Positions 1 to 8,686 of a stretch of 64,000 bases of DNA are shown piece by piece. A model generated the notes under the pieces. It saw nothing but the letters and a program-made list of their open reading frames with translations. It did not search any database and was not told the origin of the DNA. Position numbers and translations under genes: made by a program. The stretch spans positions 26,735 through 90,734 of the forward strand of contig JBAZXA010000014.1 in the NCBI GenBank assembly GCA_041660045.1. The letters run 5' to 3'. How positions within the stretch are numbered: position 1 is the stretch's first letter; each line of letters opens with the position of its first letter. The stretch comes from WM-3-3 sp041660045 (GTDB taxonomy: Bacteria > Pseudomonadota > Gammaproteobacteria > Methylococcales > Methylomonadaceae).

Positions 1-588
1 TAAATTAAGAAACTCTAAATTTGCCGCGGTAAACGTGACGAACAAACTGCCATTGCCTAATATATCCAGATTTTTTTCAGCGGCTGGATCCGCTGTTAAA
101 CTAAGCCCAAAACCACTGGCATAGGTGTGGTTACCTTGGAAATCAATGAAGTCAAATGGTGCTTTGCTAAGGCCAGTTGTCGTTGGTAATGAAAAATTAA
201 ACTCAGTTAATGCTGAAATAGCAACCCCCGACACAATACTCGCTGGGGTAGCTGGGGCGGGATTAGTCACTTGAAACAAAAAACTATACAGGTTGAGTGA
301 TTTGAAAGCGGCTGGCGCATTAAACAGAAAAGTGGGTTCATCTGAACCTATAACCACAGGATTGATGACTGGACTCGTAACCAGAGGCACAAAAACAGGA
401 TCTCCTGGTTGGATTTGAGCCAGCACATTAAAAGTAGTCGCGGCTAACAAGGTTAATATGCCCTCATTAACATTCACACCATCAACAATTAATGATTTGG
501 CTGGCGTGACTTTAACTACACTTGCATAGGGCGTAGCTGAGCTTATAACAAGCATCAAAGCGATTAACCACTTCGTGAAACGTTTCAT
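1..588 (-). CDS. Exported protein, C-terminus beyond the window edge
   Basis: An open frame of 196 codons runs from ATG at 588 to the left edge without a stop. A GGAG ribosome site lies 8 nt upstream of the ATG. The N-terminus (MKRFTKWLIALMLVISSATP) is a clear Sec signal peptide, probably cleaved after PYAS. The rest is rich in beta-type, Ala/Thr/Ser/Pro sequence without cysteines and shows no catalytic motif I recognise. Two other exported proteins in this window carry VPLPA-CTERM tails, so this may be a third, but the C-terminus that would prove it is missing. Function unknown; a secreted or envelope-associated protein is the safe reading. Confidence 0.7.
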   Translation of the reverse strand, partial: MKRFTKWLIALMLVISSATPYASVVKVTPAKSLIVDGVNVNEGILTLLAATTFNVLAQIQPGDPVFVPLVTSPVINPVVIGSDEPTFLFNAPAAFKSLNLYSFLFQVTNPAPATPASIVSGVAISALTEFNFSLPTTTGLSKAPFDFIDFQGNHTYASGFGLSLTADPAAEKNLDILGNGSLFVTFTAANLEFLNL

Positions 589-973
589 AACTTAATCTCC
601 AAATTGAGAAAATACTCCATAAAGTAGCTAGGAAATAGCAAAATTTCTACCCACTTAACTATCATCAACGCCACGCCTATCGCAGTTACTTGTTATAGCG
701 ATTTGCAAAACTTGTGTGCCTACCTGTAAACAAACCCACGCGGCTTTTTTGACACAAGCGCAATCGCCAAAGCCATAACAACATTAAGTTGCCGGTGTGC
801 CATCCAAAATACAAGCGTTAAATTTTGATTTAACTGTTTATTCCAAAACTTAAACGGATAAACTAAGCAATGTGACTTTGATTTTTAACAAATGTTTCAT
901 TTGTTTCCAAAAATAATGGCAAGATAAGCTTAACCCTTCCTTATGTTGCCACCATTTTAATTTACTTTTAATT
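589..973. other. Intergenic region, no gene seen
   Basis: This 385-base stretch lies between two divergent genes and should hold both promoters. It is AT-rich with no long open frame in a plausible context. I could not pick out a convincing promoter pair, hairpin or repeat. Confidence 0.5.
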
Positions 974-1735
974 ATGCTTTTGGATTTTTCCCTGAACCAA
1001 CTCTTTTGCCTAAGCTTGGTGTTTATCTGGACCGGCTTTGTTAGAACCGGGCTTGGTTTCGGCGGAGCCGCACTGGGCTTGCCATTAATGCTGTTTATAC
1101 AAGACCAACCGCTGTTATGGTTACCGATTATTGGTGTGCATTTGTTGTTTTTTTCTGGCTTAACCCTATTTAACCGCCTACATAATGTCGATTGGCGGTA
1201 TTTGCGCCGCACCCTGATTTATATTATTCCTTCAGCCTTAATCGGCATATTTGGCTTAATTAGCCTACCAGCGCTCTGGCTTAATAGCTTAATCTATTCC
1301 ATCACCTTGTTTTACGGCTTTATGTGGCTGTTTAACCGTGGCATCCAAAGCCACCACCTCTGGGCGGACCGGTTACTACTAGTAATCGGCGGCTATATCG
1401 CTGGTATTTCCTTATCTGGTGCGCCCTTAATGGTAGCTGTCTACATGCGTAACGTTAACATGCAAAAACTGCGCGATACGTTATTTGTGCTCTGGTTTAT
1501 CTTAGTCAGCATTAAAATGACAACCTTCATCCTCTTGTCCATAGATTTGCATCTGCAAACCGCGTTGTTATTACTGCCCATTGCCGCAGTTGGGCATATC
1601 CTCGGTTTAAAAGCCCACCTAGCCATAATGCGTAACGACTTAGTCTTCAAACGCTGGATTGGCGGCGGCTTAGTCACCATAAGCATGCTGGGCTTATGGC
1701 ATTTGTTAACGCCTTTTTTGGTTGGTGTTTTATGA
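974..1735 (+). CDS. TSUP (TauE/SafE) family membrane permease
   Basis: A 253-residue, strongly hydrophobic protein with about seven to eight predicted membrane spans. The N-terminal segment with GxGFGGAALGLPLML is the glycine-rich first half-motif of the TSUP/TauE-SafE family, and a related stretch (GGYIAGISLSGAPLMVAVY, residues about 140-158) begins the second half, as expected from the family's internal duplication. Family members move sulfur-containing or small organic anions across the inner membrane; the substrate cannot be read here. No strong ribosome site precedes the ATG. It is a single gene, with a decayed gene downstream on the other strand. Confidence 0.75.
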   Translation: MLLDFSLNQLFCLSLVFIWTGFVRTGLGFGGAALGLPLMLFIQDQPLLWLPIIGVHLLFFSGLTLFNRLHNVDWRYLRRTLIYIIPSALIGIFGLISLPALWLNSLIYSITLFYGFMWLFNRGIQSHHLWADRLLLVIGGYIAGISLSGAPLMVAVYMRNVNMQKLRDTLFVLWFILVSIKMTTFILLSIDLHLQTALLLLPIAAVGHILGLKAHLAIMRNDLVFKRWIGGGLVTISMLGLWHLLTPFLVGVL

Positions 1736-1951
1736 GTAGTTAAATTAGCAAATACAATTATCCACTAAAACGGGATATAGTAAAAAGCGGACTACAACAG
1801 CTGCAGCCGAGGAACAGCAGCTTATTTAAAGACAACTCAGCGTGGAATAAACAAGTTTAAAGTGCGGTTTTAGCAACCAGCGTCAACCGGTTCAGATTAT
1901 GGTTCGCCATATCCACACAATCTAACCTTAAACCTTAATTGTTAGGCCAGC

Positions 1952-2341
1952 TTATAACTTCCGCGCCTCTGTCCATAGCCGCGCTTTACCCACCAGCTGA
2001 AACCAAGCCTCAAACTTGGACCGATGCTGCTCAAATGGCTCGGATAGCTTTTGACGAGGGTCTTGACTGAGAAAATACGCCATACCTTCCATAAACCATT
2101 AGGGTTCACGCCAAGCTTTTATCATCCCTAACTTTTCGTTCTGCAGTTAGTGAATCATTTCATGGCGCACATAATATGATTTCCATGCGCGAGGACTGAT
2201 AACCATGCCGAAAGTGCCAATAGTCGCGCCCGAACGCTTTCCTAATCCAAAAGATTGGAAGCAAATAATTGTAAGCTTCAAACAATATTGCTGAAATTCA
2301 AATGAAACGTCTAGAAGCGGCGTAACTTCGCGTGAAAAATG
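1952..2341 (-). pseudogene. Decayed gene for a small HExxH (zinc-peptidase-like) protein
   Basis: On the minus strand one frame reads as coherent protein from about 2341 to the TAA at 1952, broken by two in-frame TAA codons. The segment just before the first stop is YYVRHEMIH, an HExxH zinc-binding motif; after it come LQNEKLGMIKAWREP, a second stop, then WFMEGMAYFLSQDPRQ. The pattern (HExxH, then W-F-x-E-G-x-A about 20 residues later) resembles gluzincin-type peptidases, where the later Glu is the third metal ligand. Both stops are single-base changes from plausible codons (CAA and GAA). No start codon survives next to yicC. Reading by eye; family inferred. Confidence 0.55.
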
Positions 2342-2358
2342 TTACTCAATAACAAGGA

Positions 2359-3225
2359 CTATTCAATATTCTGCACCTGCTCACGCATTTGTTCTATAAG
2401 TACTTTAAGCTCTATGGCGATTTGGGTCATGTCTTTGTCGGCAGATTTTGACCCTAAGGTGTTGGCTTCGCGATTGAGCTCTTGCATTAAAAAGTCTAGG
2501 CGGCGGCCGACGGCATCGTTTTGGTTTAAGGTGTTTATCACTTCATGGATATGGCTTTGTAAACGGTCCAACTCTTCAGCGACATCCAATTTTTGGGCTA
2601 AAAAAACCAACTCTTGTTCTAGTCTGTCAAAGCTGGGTTCAACCGCCAATTCTTGGATTCGGCTGGTTAATTTATTGCGGATTTGTAGTAAAACTTGGGG
2701 TAAGCGTAAACTGGCCTCTTCAACATAATGTTGCATTTTATGGCAACGGGTTTCTAATAAGGCTTTCAGCTGGCTGCCTTCGCGTTCCCTGGCCTCCAGA
2801 AATTGCTTTAAGGTATTGTTGAGCAAGCCTGAAATTCCGCTGGCCAGCTCGTCTTTGTCAACATCGGGTTCTAGCTGGATACCAGGAAACGCCAGCACTT
2901 CCAGGGCTGAAAACCTGGCAGCGGCATGCATTTGCTGTTCAATTTGCTGGGTTGCCGTTAGCAAAGCCGCCACTGCGCTGGTATTTATAACAATTTGCGG
3001 GCTATTTTTTAGCTGTTTTGCATAACTCACGGTACACTCAATTTTACCACGCTTAAGCTGTTCCGCTATTTGCGTACGCAACTCGGCTTCAATAAAACGC
3101 AGGCGTTCCGGTAGCTTTAGGCTGATATCACAATAGCGATGGTTAACTGAGCGTAGCTCACAGTTATATGGCATACCTGCAATTTCTGCGCTGCAGTTGG
3201 CAAATGCGGTCATACTTCTAATCAT
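2359..3225 (-). CDS. yicC: YicC/YloC family endoribonuclease
   Basis: A 288-residue protein of the length usual for YicC. The N-terminus MIRSMTAF and the following ELRSVNHRYCDISLKLPE are family hallmarks; the C-terminal half holds the conserved VGRRLDFLMQELNREANTLGSKS block and ends with a glutamine/glutamate-rich helix. E. coli YicC is reported as an endoribonuclease that lowers the small RNA RyhB. It starts 45 bases from the divergent kinase gene, and the region continues with rph and rdgB, a grouping often seen in gammaproteobacteria. The gene is intact. Confidence 0.93.
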   Translation of the reverse strand: MIRSMTAFANCSAEIAGMPYNCELRSVNHRYCDISLKLPERLRFIEAELRTQIAEQLKRGKIECTVSYAKQLKNSPQIVINTSAVAALLTATQQIEQQMHAAARFSALEVLAFPGIQLEPDVDKDELASGISGLLNNTLKQFLEAREREGSQLKALLETRCHKMQHYVEEASLRLPQVLLQIRNKLTSRIQELAVEPSFDRLEQELVFLAQKLDVAEELDRLQSHIHEVINTLNQNDAVGRRLDFLMQELNREANTLGSKSADKDMTQIAIELKVLIEQMREQVQNIE

Positions 3226-3269
3226 TTTTTAACCTATAATTGCTGTGGATAAATCCAACTAGCGTGACA

Positions 3270-4169
3270 ATGGCAGAGTATTACGACCCCAAGACTTACC
3301 CTGAAGAGTGGAATTACCTTCAATCTGGCACCATTATAGATCAGTACATGATTGAGCGGGAATTAGCGCATGGCGGATTTAGCTCGGTATACTTGGCGCG
3401 TCAGTTAGAAGACCAGTTCCAGGTGGCCATAAAAGAATATTTGCCGCGTAAATTGGCGCACCGGACATGGAATAATGTCGTCACCACCAATAATGATGAA
3501 TTATTAACCTTATTTCGCCGTGGCCGGGCTTTGTTTTTTGAGGAAGCGAAAGTACTCGCTACATTAAAACACCCGAATATTGTTGAAGTCACGAATTTTT
3601 TTGAAGCTAACTCAACAGCGTATATGGTGATGACCTATGACTATGGCATCACCTTAGATAAAATTTTAAGCAAAAAACTACTACCAATTTCTGAGCAATT
3701 CCTGCTGACGGTATTTACCAGTTTGCTGGCTGGCGTAGGCCATATCCATGACCACCATTATGTACATTTGGACATTAAACCCGCCAATATTTTAATACGC
3801 CCGGGCAATGATGCCTTGCTACTTGATTTTGGCGCGATCCAAACTTATCCAAACCCAAAAATAAACCGCCAGAGCAAGGTCTTAACCAAAGGCTTTTCCC
3901 CGATTGAACAACACATGCCAAATGCTCATCTAGGGCCTTGGACGGATATCTATGCCATCGGCGCGAGTATTAGGGCCTGTATTGAATATAAAGCACCCTT
4001 GCCGGCCATAGACAGGGCCAACCAAGATAACCTTGCCCCAGCCGCCAAAATGTTTAAGCGCAAATTTTCTGATGCTTTTTTATCAGCTATTGATTGGGCC
4101 ATGCAAGTGCAGCCAGAACAGCGCCCACAAAGCATCACAGAACTCCAACAAGCCCTGCTGGGAGGATAA
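3270..4169 (+). CDS. Serine/threonine protein kinase
   Basis: A Hanks-type kinase of 299 residues from ATG 3270 (an in-frame TTG at 3240 would add ten residues with no better ribosome site). Visible motifs in order: glycine loop AHGGFSSVY, VAIKEY with the ATP-binding lysine, catalytic loop HLDIKPANIL (His in place of Tyr/His, Asp and Asn present), DFG in LLDFGAIQ, and SPIEQ in the activation/P+1 region. No membrane segment or PASTA repeat, so it is probably cytosolic. It sits between yicC and rph, where a kinase/phosphatase pair is known in pseudomonads; no phosphatase gene is present here. Confidence 0.9.
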   Translation: MAEYYDPKTYPEEWNYLQSGTIIDQYMIERELAHGGFSSVYLARQLEDQFQVAIKEYLPRKLAHRTWNNVVTTNNDELLTLFRRGRALFFEEAKVLATLKHPNIVEVTNFFEANSTAYMVMTYDYGITLDKILSKKLLPISEQFLLTVFTSLLAGVGHIHDHHYVHLDIKPANILIRPGNDALLLDFGAIQTYPNPKINRQSKVLTKGFSPIEQHMPNAHLGPWTDIYAIGASIRACIEYKAPLPAIDRANQDNLAPAAKMFKRKFSDAFLSAIDWAMQVQPEQRPQSITELQQALLGG

Positions 4170-4230
4170 TCCAAAACGGAGCGTTCGTAGTTCAGGTATA
4201 CTGTGACAATTTATTAGAGTGGAAGAACGT

Positions 4231-4956
4231 ATGAGACCAAGCGGACGCAAAGCAGACCAATTAAGGGATATAAAATTCACCTGTGGCTATACTAAACATG
4301 CCGAAGGTTCCGTTTTGGTCGAATTTGGCGATACCCGGGTTTTATGCACCGCTAGTGTAGAAAACCACGTTCCGCGTTTTCTTAAAGGTAAGGGTGAAGG
4401 CTGGATTACCGCGGAATACGGCATGTTACCGCGTTCTACCCATAGCCGTATGGGACGCGAAGCCAGTAATGGCAAACAAGGCGGCCGTACTTTAGAAATA
4501 CAGCGCTTAATTGGCCGGTCTTTACGGGCAGCGGTGGATTTAAAAGCTGTTGGCGAAAACACCATCACGATTGATTGCGATGTCTTACAAGCCGATGGCG
4601 GTACACGTACCGCGTCAATTACCGGTGGTTTTGTTGCCTTATCGTTAGCCGTACAAAAAATGTTGGCGCGTAAACAAATTAAGCTTAACCCGGTACATGG
4701 GCAAGTGGCGTCAGTATCTGTGGGCATTTATAATGGCGTAGCCGTGCTAGACCTTGATTATGCAGAAGACAGTAATGCGGAAACCGATATGAACGTGGTG
4801 ATGAATGATGCCGCAGCATTTATAGAGGTTCAAGGTACAGCCGAAGGCCATGCCTTTAGAAAAGAAGAATTAAATACCATGTTAGAATTAGCAGGCCAAG
4901 GGATTAACCAGCTGCTAGAAAAACAACGTGCAGCCCTGGAACTGCATAACCGTTAA
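4231..4956 (+). CDS. rph: Ribonuclease PH
   Basis: A 241-residue phosphorolytic 3'-5' exoribonuclease that trims tRNA precursors. The sequence matches the family end to end: MRPSGRKADQ start, YTKHAEGSVLVEFGDT, GWITAEYGMLPRSTHSR, GGRTLEIQRLIGRSLRAAVD, DCDVLQADGGTRTASITG and AETDMNVVM. A GTG at 4219 in the same frame would add four residues, but ATG 4231 matches the conserved N-terminus and has a GGAAG ribosome site. rdgB follows after 5 bases, so the two are probably co-transcribed, as in many gammaproteobacteria. Confidence 0.97.
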   Translation: MRPSGRKADQLRDIKFTCGYTKHAEGSVLVEFGDTRVLCTASVENHVPRFLKGKGEGWITAEYGMLPRSTHSRMGREASNGKQGGRTLEIQRLIGRSLRAAVDLKAVGENTITIDCDVLQADGGTRTASITGGFVALSLAVQKMLARKQIKLNPVHGQVASVSVGIYNGVAVLDLDYAEDSNAETDMNVVMNDAAAFIEVQGTAEGHAFRKEELNTMLELAGQGINQLLEKQRAALELHNR

Positions 4957-4961
4957 ATCAC

Positions 4962-5570
4962 ATGGTTATATGCAACGGACTAGACCTAGTGCTGGCCACG
5001 GGTAATACTGGCAAAATAAAGGAATTTCAAGCTTTATTAGCGGATTACCACATTATTGGGCAAGCACAACACCAAGTGCCCGAATGTGAAGAAACCGGCC
5101 TAAGCTTTGTTGAAAACGCCATATTAAAAGCCCGAAATGCTTCGTTATATAGTCACTTGCCTGCCTTAGCCGATGATTCCGGCCTTGTTGTGGATGCCTT
5201 GGATGGCGCGCCAGGAATTTATTCTGCGCGCTATGCTGGCCAAGGTGCGAGTGACCCAGAGAATATTGAAAAGTTATTACAGGCTATGGCCGAAGTACCT
5301 TCAACGCAACGCAGCGCCCGCTTTATTTGCGTGTTGGTGTTTATGGCTAGCGCTCAAGATCCATGCCCCATTATTGCCCAAGGCGTGTGGGAAGGTAGCA
5401 TTTTAACGCAGCCGATAGGCGAAAATGGTTTTGGCTATGATCCCATTTTTGGCTTGCCCGATCAGCCTTGTTCGGCGGCACAATTAAGCCCTGAAGCAAA
5501 AAATCGCCTTAGCCACCGGGCTATGGCCTTAACCGATTTACGCCTAAGGTTAAAGGCGTTACAGGCTTGA
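4962..5570 (+). CDS. rdgB: XTP/dITP pyrophosphatase (RdgB/HAM1)
   Basis: A 202-residue house-cleaning enzyme that hydrolyses XTP, dITP and ITP to monophosphates, keeping deaminated purines out of DNA. Motifs: ATGNTGKIKEF at the N-terminus, ADDSGLVVDALDGAPGIYSARYAG in the middle, GENGFGYDPIF, and the terminal LSHRAMA. The ATG lies 5 bases after rph, with no separate promoter apparent. Confidence 0.96.
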   Translation: MVICNGLDLVLATGNTGKIKEFQALLADYHIIGQAQHQVPECEETGLSFVENAILKARNASLYSHLPALADDSGLVVDALDGAPGIYSARYAGQGASDPENIEKLLQAMAEVPSTQRSARFICVLVFMASAQDPCPIIAQGVWEGSILTQPIGENGFGYDPIFGLPDQPCSAAQLSPEAKNRLSHRAMALTDLRLRLKALQA

Positions 5571-5604
5571 CCACTAGCATCAGCCCCTATATTTGAATCG
5601 GCTT

Positions 5605-6675
5605 ATGGATGCCGTTTTTAAAATTGCCCGCCAATTTGTCGATAACGCAGCAATAACGCAGATCACCGCGCTAGGCAACGGTTTAATCAACGATACCTTT
5701 CAGGTAGATAGCCCCTCTTTGCAGTTTGTGCTCCAGCGTATTAACCCCCGCGTTTTTCCTAAGCCGCAGTGGATTCTTGAAAATATGGCGCTGGCTCACC
5801 AACATATACAACAAAAACCGGTGGATTCGGTAAAATTACGCTGGCCAAAACTGTTACCAGCCTCTGGCAGGCACTATGTGGTAGATAAAGCAGGCCATTT
5901 TTGGCGCGCGCTGGAATATATCACTAACACGCAAAGTATAGAACACATTACGAAAGCACAAGAAGCACAACAGGCCGGCTTTTCGTTAGCGCATTTTCAC
6001 CGTTTGCTCAGTGACCTTCAGCCACAAACCTTGCATGACACCTTACCTGGCTTTCATATCACACCCGCCTATTTAAGCCGTTATCAGCACCTTGCAATAG
6101 CCGACCCGACATTATTAACTTCCACAGAGAGCCAATACTGCCTAACCGCGATTAAAACGTTTGCAGCAGTAGCAGAGGTTTTGGAATCTGCCAAACACCA
6201 AGGTTTATTAAGCCTGCGCGTAATCCATGGCGACCCTAAACTAAATAATTTTTTGTTTGATCAAACTAGCCAACAAATTGTCAGCTTGATCGATTTAGAC
6301 ACCCTAAAGCCTGGCTTGGTGCATTATGATATTGGTGATTGTTTACGTTCCTGCTGCTTACGCTTAAATCCGGTAAGTTTTGATGTGAGTTTGGCGGAAA
6401 TTATTTTACGGGCTTATTTAACTGAAGCGGCCAGCTTTTTTACTGAACAGGATTACCAGTATCTTTATCCGGCTATCGAATTGATAGCGTTTGAACTAGG
6501 CCTGCGGTTTTTTACCGATTATTTAGAAGGTAATGTTTATTTTAAAGTGACTACGCCTGAGCAAAACCTCACGCGGGCGCTAGGCCAATTTCAGTTGTGT
6601 GCCAGTATCCGGCAGCAGCAAGCGGAAATTAAGGCGGTGATTACAGGTATTAAACATGAGCTCAACAAATCCTAA
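5605..6675 (+). CDS. APH-family phosphotransferase, N-acetylhexosamine-kinase-like
   Basis: A 356-residue aminoglycoside-phosphotransferase-fold protein. GNGLINDTFQV is the nucleotide-loop region, VIHGDPKLNNFLFD the Brenner motif with catalytic Asp and Asn, and SLIDLDTLKPGLVHYDIGDCLR the metal-binding region; this wording is closer to NahK-type sugar kinases than to antibiotic kinases. Start uncertain: TTG 5593 and ATG 5605 are both possible, neither with a good ribosome site. Its last 20 bases overlap the MOSC gene, suggesting translational coupling. The likely substrate is a sugar or small alcohol; resistance is not implied. Confidence 0.8.
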   Translation: MDAVFKIARQFVDNAAITQITALGNGLINDTFQVDSPSLQFVLQRINPRVFPKPQWILENMALAHQHIQQKPVDSVKLRWPKLLPASGRHYVVDKAGHFWRALEYITNTQSIEHITKAQEAQQAGFSLAHFHRLLSDLQPQTLHDTLPGFHITPAYLSRYQHLAIADPTLLTSTESQYCLTAIKTFAAVAEVLESAKHQGLLSLRVIHGDPKLNNFLFDQTSQQIVSLIDLDTLKPGLVHYDIGDCLRSCCLRLNPVSFDVSLAEIILRAYLTEAASFFTEQDYQYLYPAIELIAFELGLRFFTDYLEGNVYFKVTTPEQNLTRALGQFQLCASIRQQQAEIKAVITGIKHELNKS

Positions 6676-7183
6676 GTTAACCCTTGCTGAATTGATGGCC
6701 CAGTTCCCCCACCCTGGCGAGCTGGTTTGGATTGGTTTACGGCCAGCAAAATCACAGCCTATGCTCAGTGTTGCAGAAGTTTTTGCCGATAAAAACTCAG
6801 GTTTAACAGGCGACCGTTACCGTGGCCGGGACGCTAAGCGGCAAGTGACCTTGCTGCAATGGGAACATTTGGCAGTGCTTACCGCGCTGACAGGAAAAAC
6901 GCTTAGCCCAGAGCTATTACGCCGAAATTTAGTGGTTAAAGGCCTTAACCTGTTAGCCTTAAAAAACCACTATTTTCAAATTGGCTCTGCGGTGTTTAAA
7001 GGCACTGGCCAATGCCACCCTTGCTCTCGGATGGAGGTAATATTAGGTGCAGGCGGCTATAATGCCATGCGTGGCCATGGCGGCTTAACTGCGGAAATTG
7101 TGGCAAGCGGTGATATACACATAGCTGATCCTGTTATTGCCTTACCCTTACATCCACAGGCTAATGACAAAACGCTAACCTAG
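6656..7183 (+). CDS. MOSC domain protein
   Basis: A 175-residue single-domain MOSC protein. It contains the conserved cysteine in GTGQCHPCSRMEVILG and the typical GLTGDRYRGRDAKRQVTLLQ and LRRNLVVKGLNLL segments. MOSC domains bind molybdenum-cofactor sulfur or act as sulfur carriers; stand-alone bacterial members include YiiM-type N-hydroxylated base reductases, which need molybdopterin. The start overlaps the end of the preceding kinase-like gene. Converges with the hemerythrin gene. Confidence 0.87.
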   Translation: MSSTNPKLTLAELMAQFPHPGELVWIGLRPAKSQPMLSVAEVFADKNSGLTGDRYRGRDAKRQVTLLQWEHLAVLTALTGKTLSPELLRRNLVVKGLNLLALKNHYFQIGSAVFKGTGQCHPCSRMEVILGAGGYNAMRGHGGLTAEIVASGDIHIADPVIALPLHPQANDKTLT

Positions 7184-7210
7184 TGTGGCCCTAGGCAACA
7201 CAAAGAATGA

Positions 7211-7666
7211 TTATTTTATACGTTTTAAATATGGGGTATACAGTTGGTGTTCGCTGCGCAAATGATGTAACCACCAGTTTTTTAGAAACTTTAATAACAA
7301 TGTAGGATCTTGAAACTCAATGGACTCCCTGGCAGCAGCATCAATATCAATTAGAAATTTCTTTTGCAATTCAGCATGTTTTTTAAGGTCGGGGTAGCCT
7401 ACTTTTTCTAACAAGCCTTCCTCAGTTTTAAAATGAAACATGGAATTACTTTTTATCATGGCTAACGTTGGCCTTAACGCACCAACACCCCAGCCTTCTT
7501 GTATAAAGTAAAACAACGAGTTAATCGTAGCAACTATGGCACGGTGCTGTTCATCAATAATTGGAATGTGCAGATTGCTGTCTTCTTGCCAGACTATGTA
7601 GAGGGTATTCATCATAATTTTGACCATACTGGGGCTTAACAAATCGTCTTTTAGTCTAGTACACAT
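7211..7666 (-). CDS. Bacteriohemerythrin with altered iron ligand
   Basis: A 151-residue single-domain hemerythrin, expected to bind O2 at a di-iron site and in methanotrophs thought to deliver O2 to methane monooxygenase. Visible ligands: IDEQHRAI, HFKTEEGLLE, and the KKHAELQKKF helix. In the last helix the usual H-x4-D is HLRSEH, so the bridging aspartate position appears to be histidine; this could change or abolish O2 binding. The first ATG is used here, but two internal Met codons around 7612-7615 (MMNTLYIVW) fit the usual N-terminus better and would give a protein of about 133 residues. Confidence 0.8.
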   Translation of the reverse strand: MCTRLKDDLLSPSMVKIMMNTLYIVWQEDSNLHIPIIDEQHRAIVATINSLFYFIQEGWGVGALRPTLAMIKSNSMFHFKTEEGLLEKVGYPDLKKHAELQKKFLIDIDAAARESIEFQDPTLLLKFLKNWWLHHLRSEHQLYTPYLKRIK

Positions 7667-7762
7667 CTCATAGTTTGCAGGATACAGATGGGGTTTATTG
7701 CTGATGGCAGCCCTCTTACGCCACTTTATTTTTTCTTCGCGCTAAGCGCATTGTTTTAGGAT

Positions 7763-8686
7763 TTGATCTTGGAAGCGACTAAACCCTCACCCCAACGCCT
7801 GCCTTTATTAGGCTATAGTCTAGTTTTATTAGGTGCATTGGGCTTTTCAGCGAAAGCTATTTTCATTAAATTGGCTTATGCCAACAGTGCTAACTTGGAT
7901 GCGATTTCGCTTATGGCCTTGCGCATGCTGTTTTCATTACCCTTTTTTTTAGCCGTTGCCTGTTGGCAGCGCGTAAAGTCAGCGGGCTCACCACTAAGCC
8001 TAAAACAAGCCGGGGGAATTATTAGCTTAGGTTTAATGGGTTACTATATCGCCAGCTATTTTGATTTTTTGGGTTTACAACTGATTTCGGCTGGACTAGA
8101 ACGGCTGATATTGTTTTTGTACCCTACTTTTGTCGTGATGTTTTCCGCGCTATTGTTTAAACGTGCTATCAACGCTTGGGTTTGGCTATCGCTAGTACTA
8201 AGTTATAGCGGGATGCTATTAGTCTTTATCGAACAAATTTCACTACAGGTATCAGGGCTGTTTTTAGGTTCAAGTTTTGTCTTAGCCAGTGCCTTGGTAT
8301 TTAGCTTTTTTATTATGGGTAGTGGATTAATGGTGCATGATATTGGCTCTGCCCGATTTACAGCCTATAGCATGACAGTCGCCTGCATCGCCACCTTGCT
8401 GCATTTTGTGTGTTTACATGGGCTAAATTTGCTGGATTTTTCACCACAAGTCTATGGCCTATCGCTACTCATGGCGATTTTTTCTACGGTTTTACCCACT
8501 TTTTTTATGAATGCAGGTATCCATCGCATAGGCGCAGAACCTGCCGCCATCATCAGTAACACAGGCCCTATAGCAACCTTGGGCCTGGCTTATATTTTTC
8601 TTAATGAGGCCATTACCCTGGTGCAATTATCAGGGACGTTATTGGTGCTAGCTGGCGTTTACTTAGTGAGTCGGGTGAAAAGCTGA
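7763..8686 (+). CDS. EamA/DMT-family transporter
   Basis: A 307-residue inner-membrane protein with about ten hydrophobic spans in two homologous EamA halves (first half with GALGFSAKAIFIKLAY, second ending with GPIATLGLAYIFLNEAITLVQ). Members export metabolites or amino acids; substrate unknown. TTG 7763 is chosen as the start because a TAGGA ribosome site lies just upstream and no ATG fits. The 3' end overlaps the converging PepSY gene by 28 bases. Confidence 0.85.
   Translation: MILEATKPSPQRLPLLGYSLVLLGALGFSAKAIFIKLAYANSANLDAISLMALRMLFSLPFFLAVACWQRVKSAGSPLSLKQAGGIISLGLMGYYIASYFDFLGLQLISAGLERLILFLYPTFVVMFSALLFKRAINAWVWLSLVLSYSGMLLVFIEQISLQVSGLFLGSSFVLASALVFSFFIMGSGLMVHDIGSARFTAYSMTVACIATLLHFVCLHGLNLLDFSPQVYGLSLLMAIFSTVLPTFFMNAGIHRIGAEPAAIISNTGPIATLGLAYIFLNEAITLVQLSGTLLVLAGVYLVSRVKS

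Noticed and set aside
5593..6675. Aminoglycoside resistance kinase
   Set aside because: Motifs around HGDPKLNN and DLDTLKPGLVHYD are closer to NahK-like sugar kinases; no resistance claim is justified.
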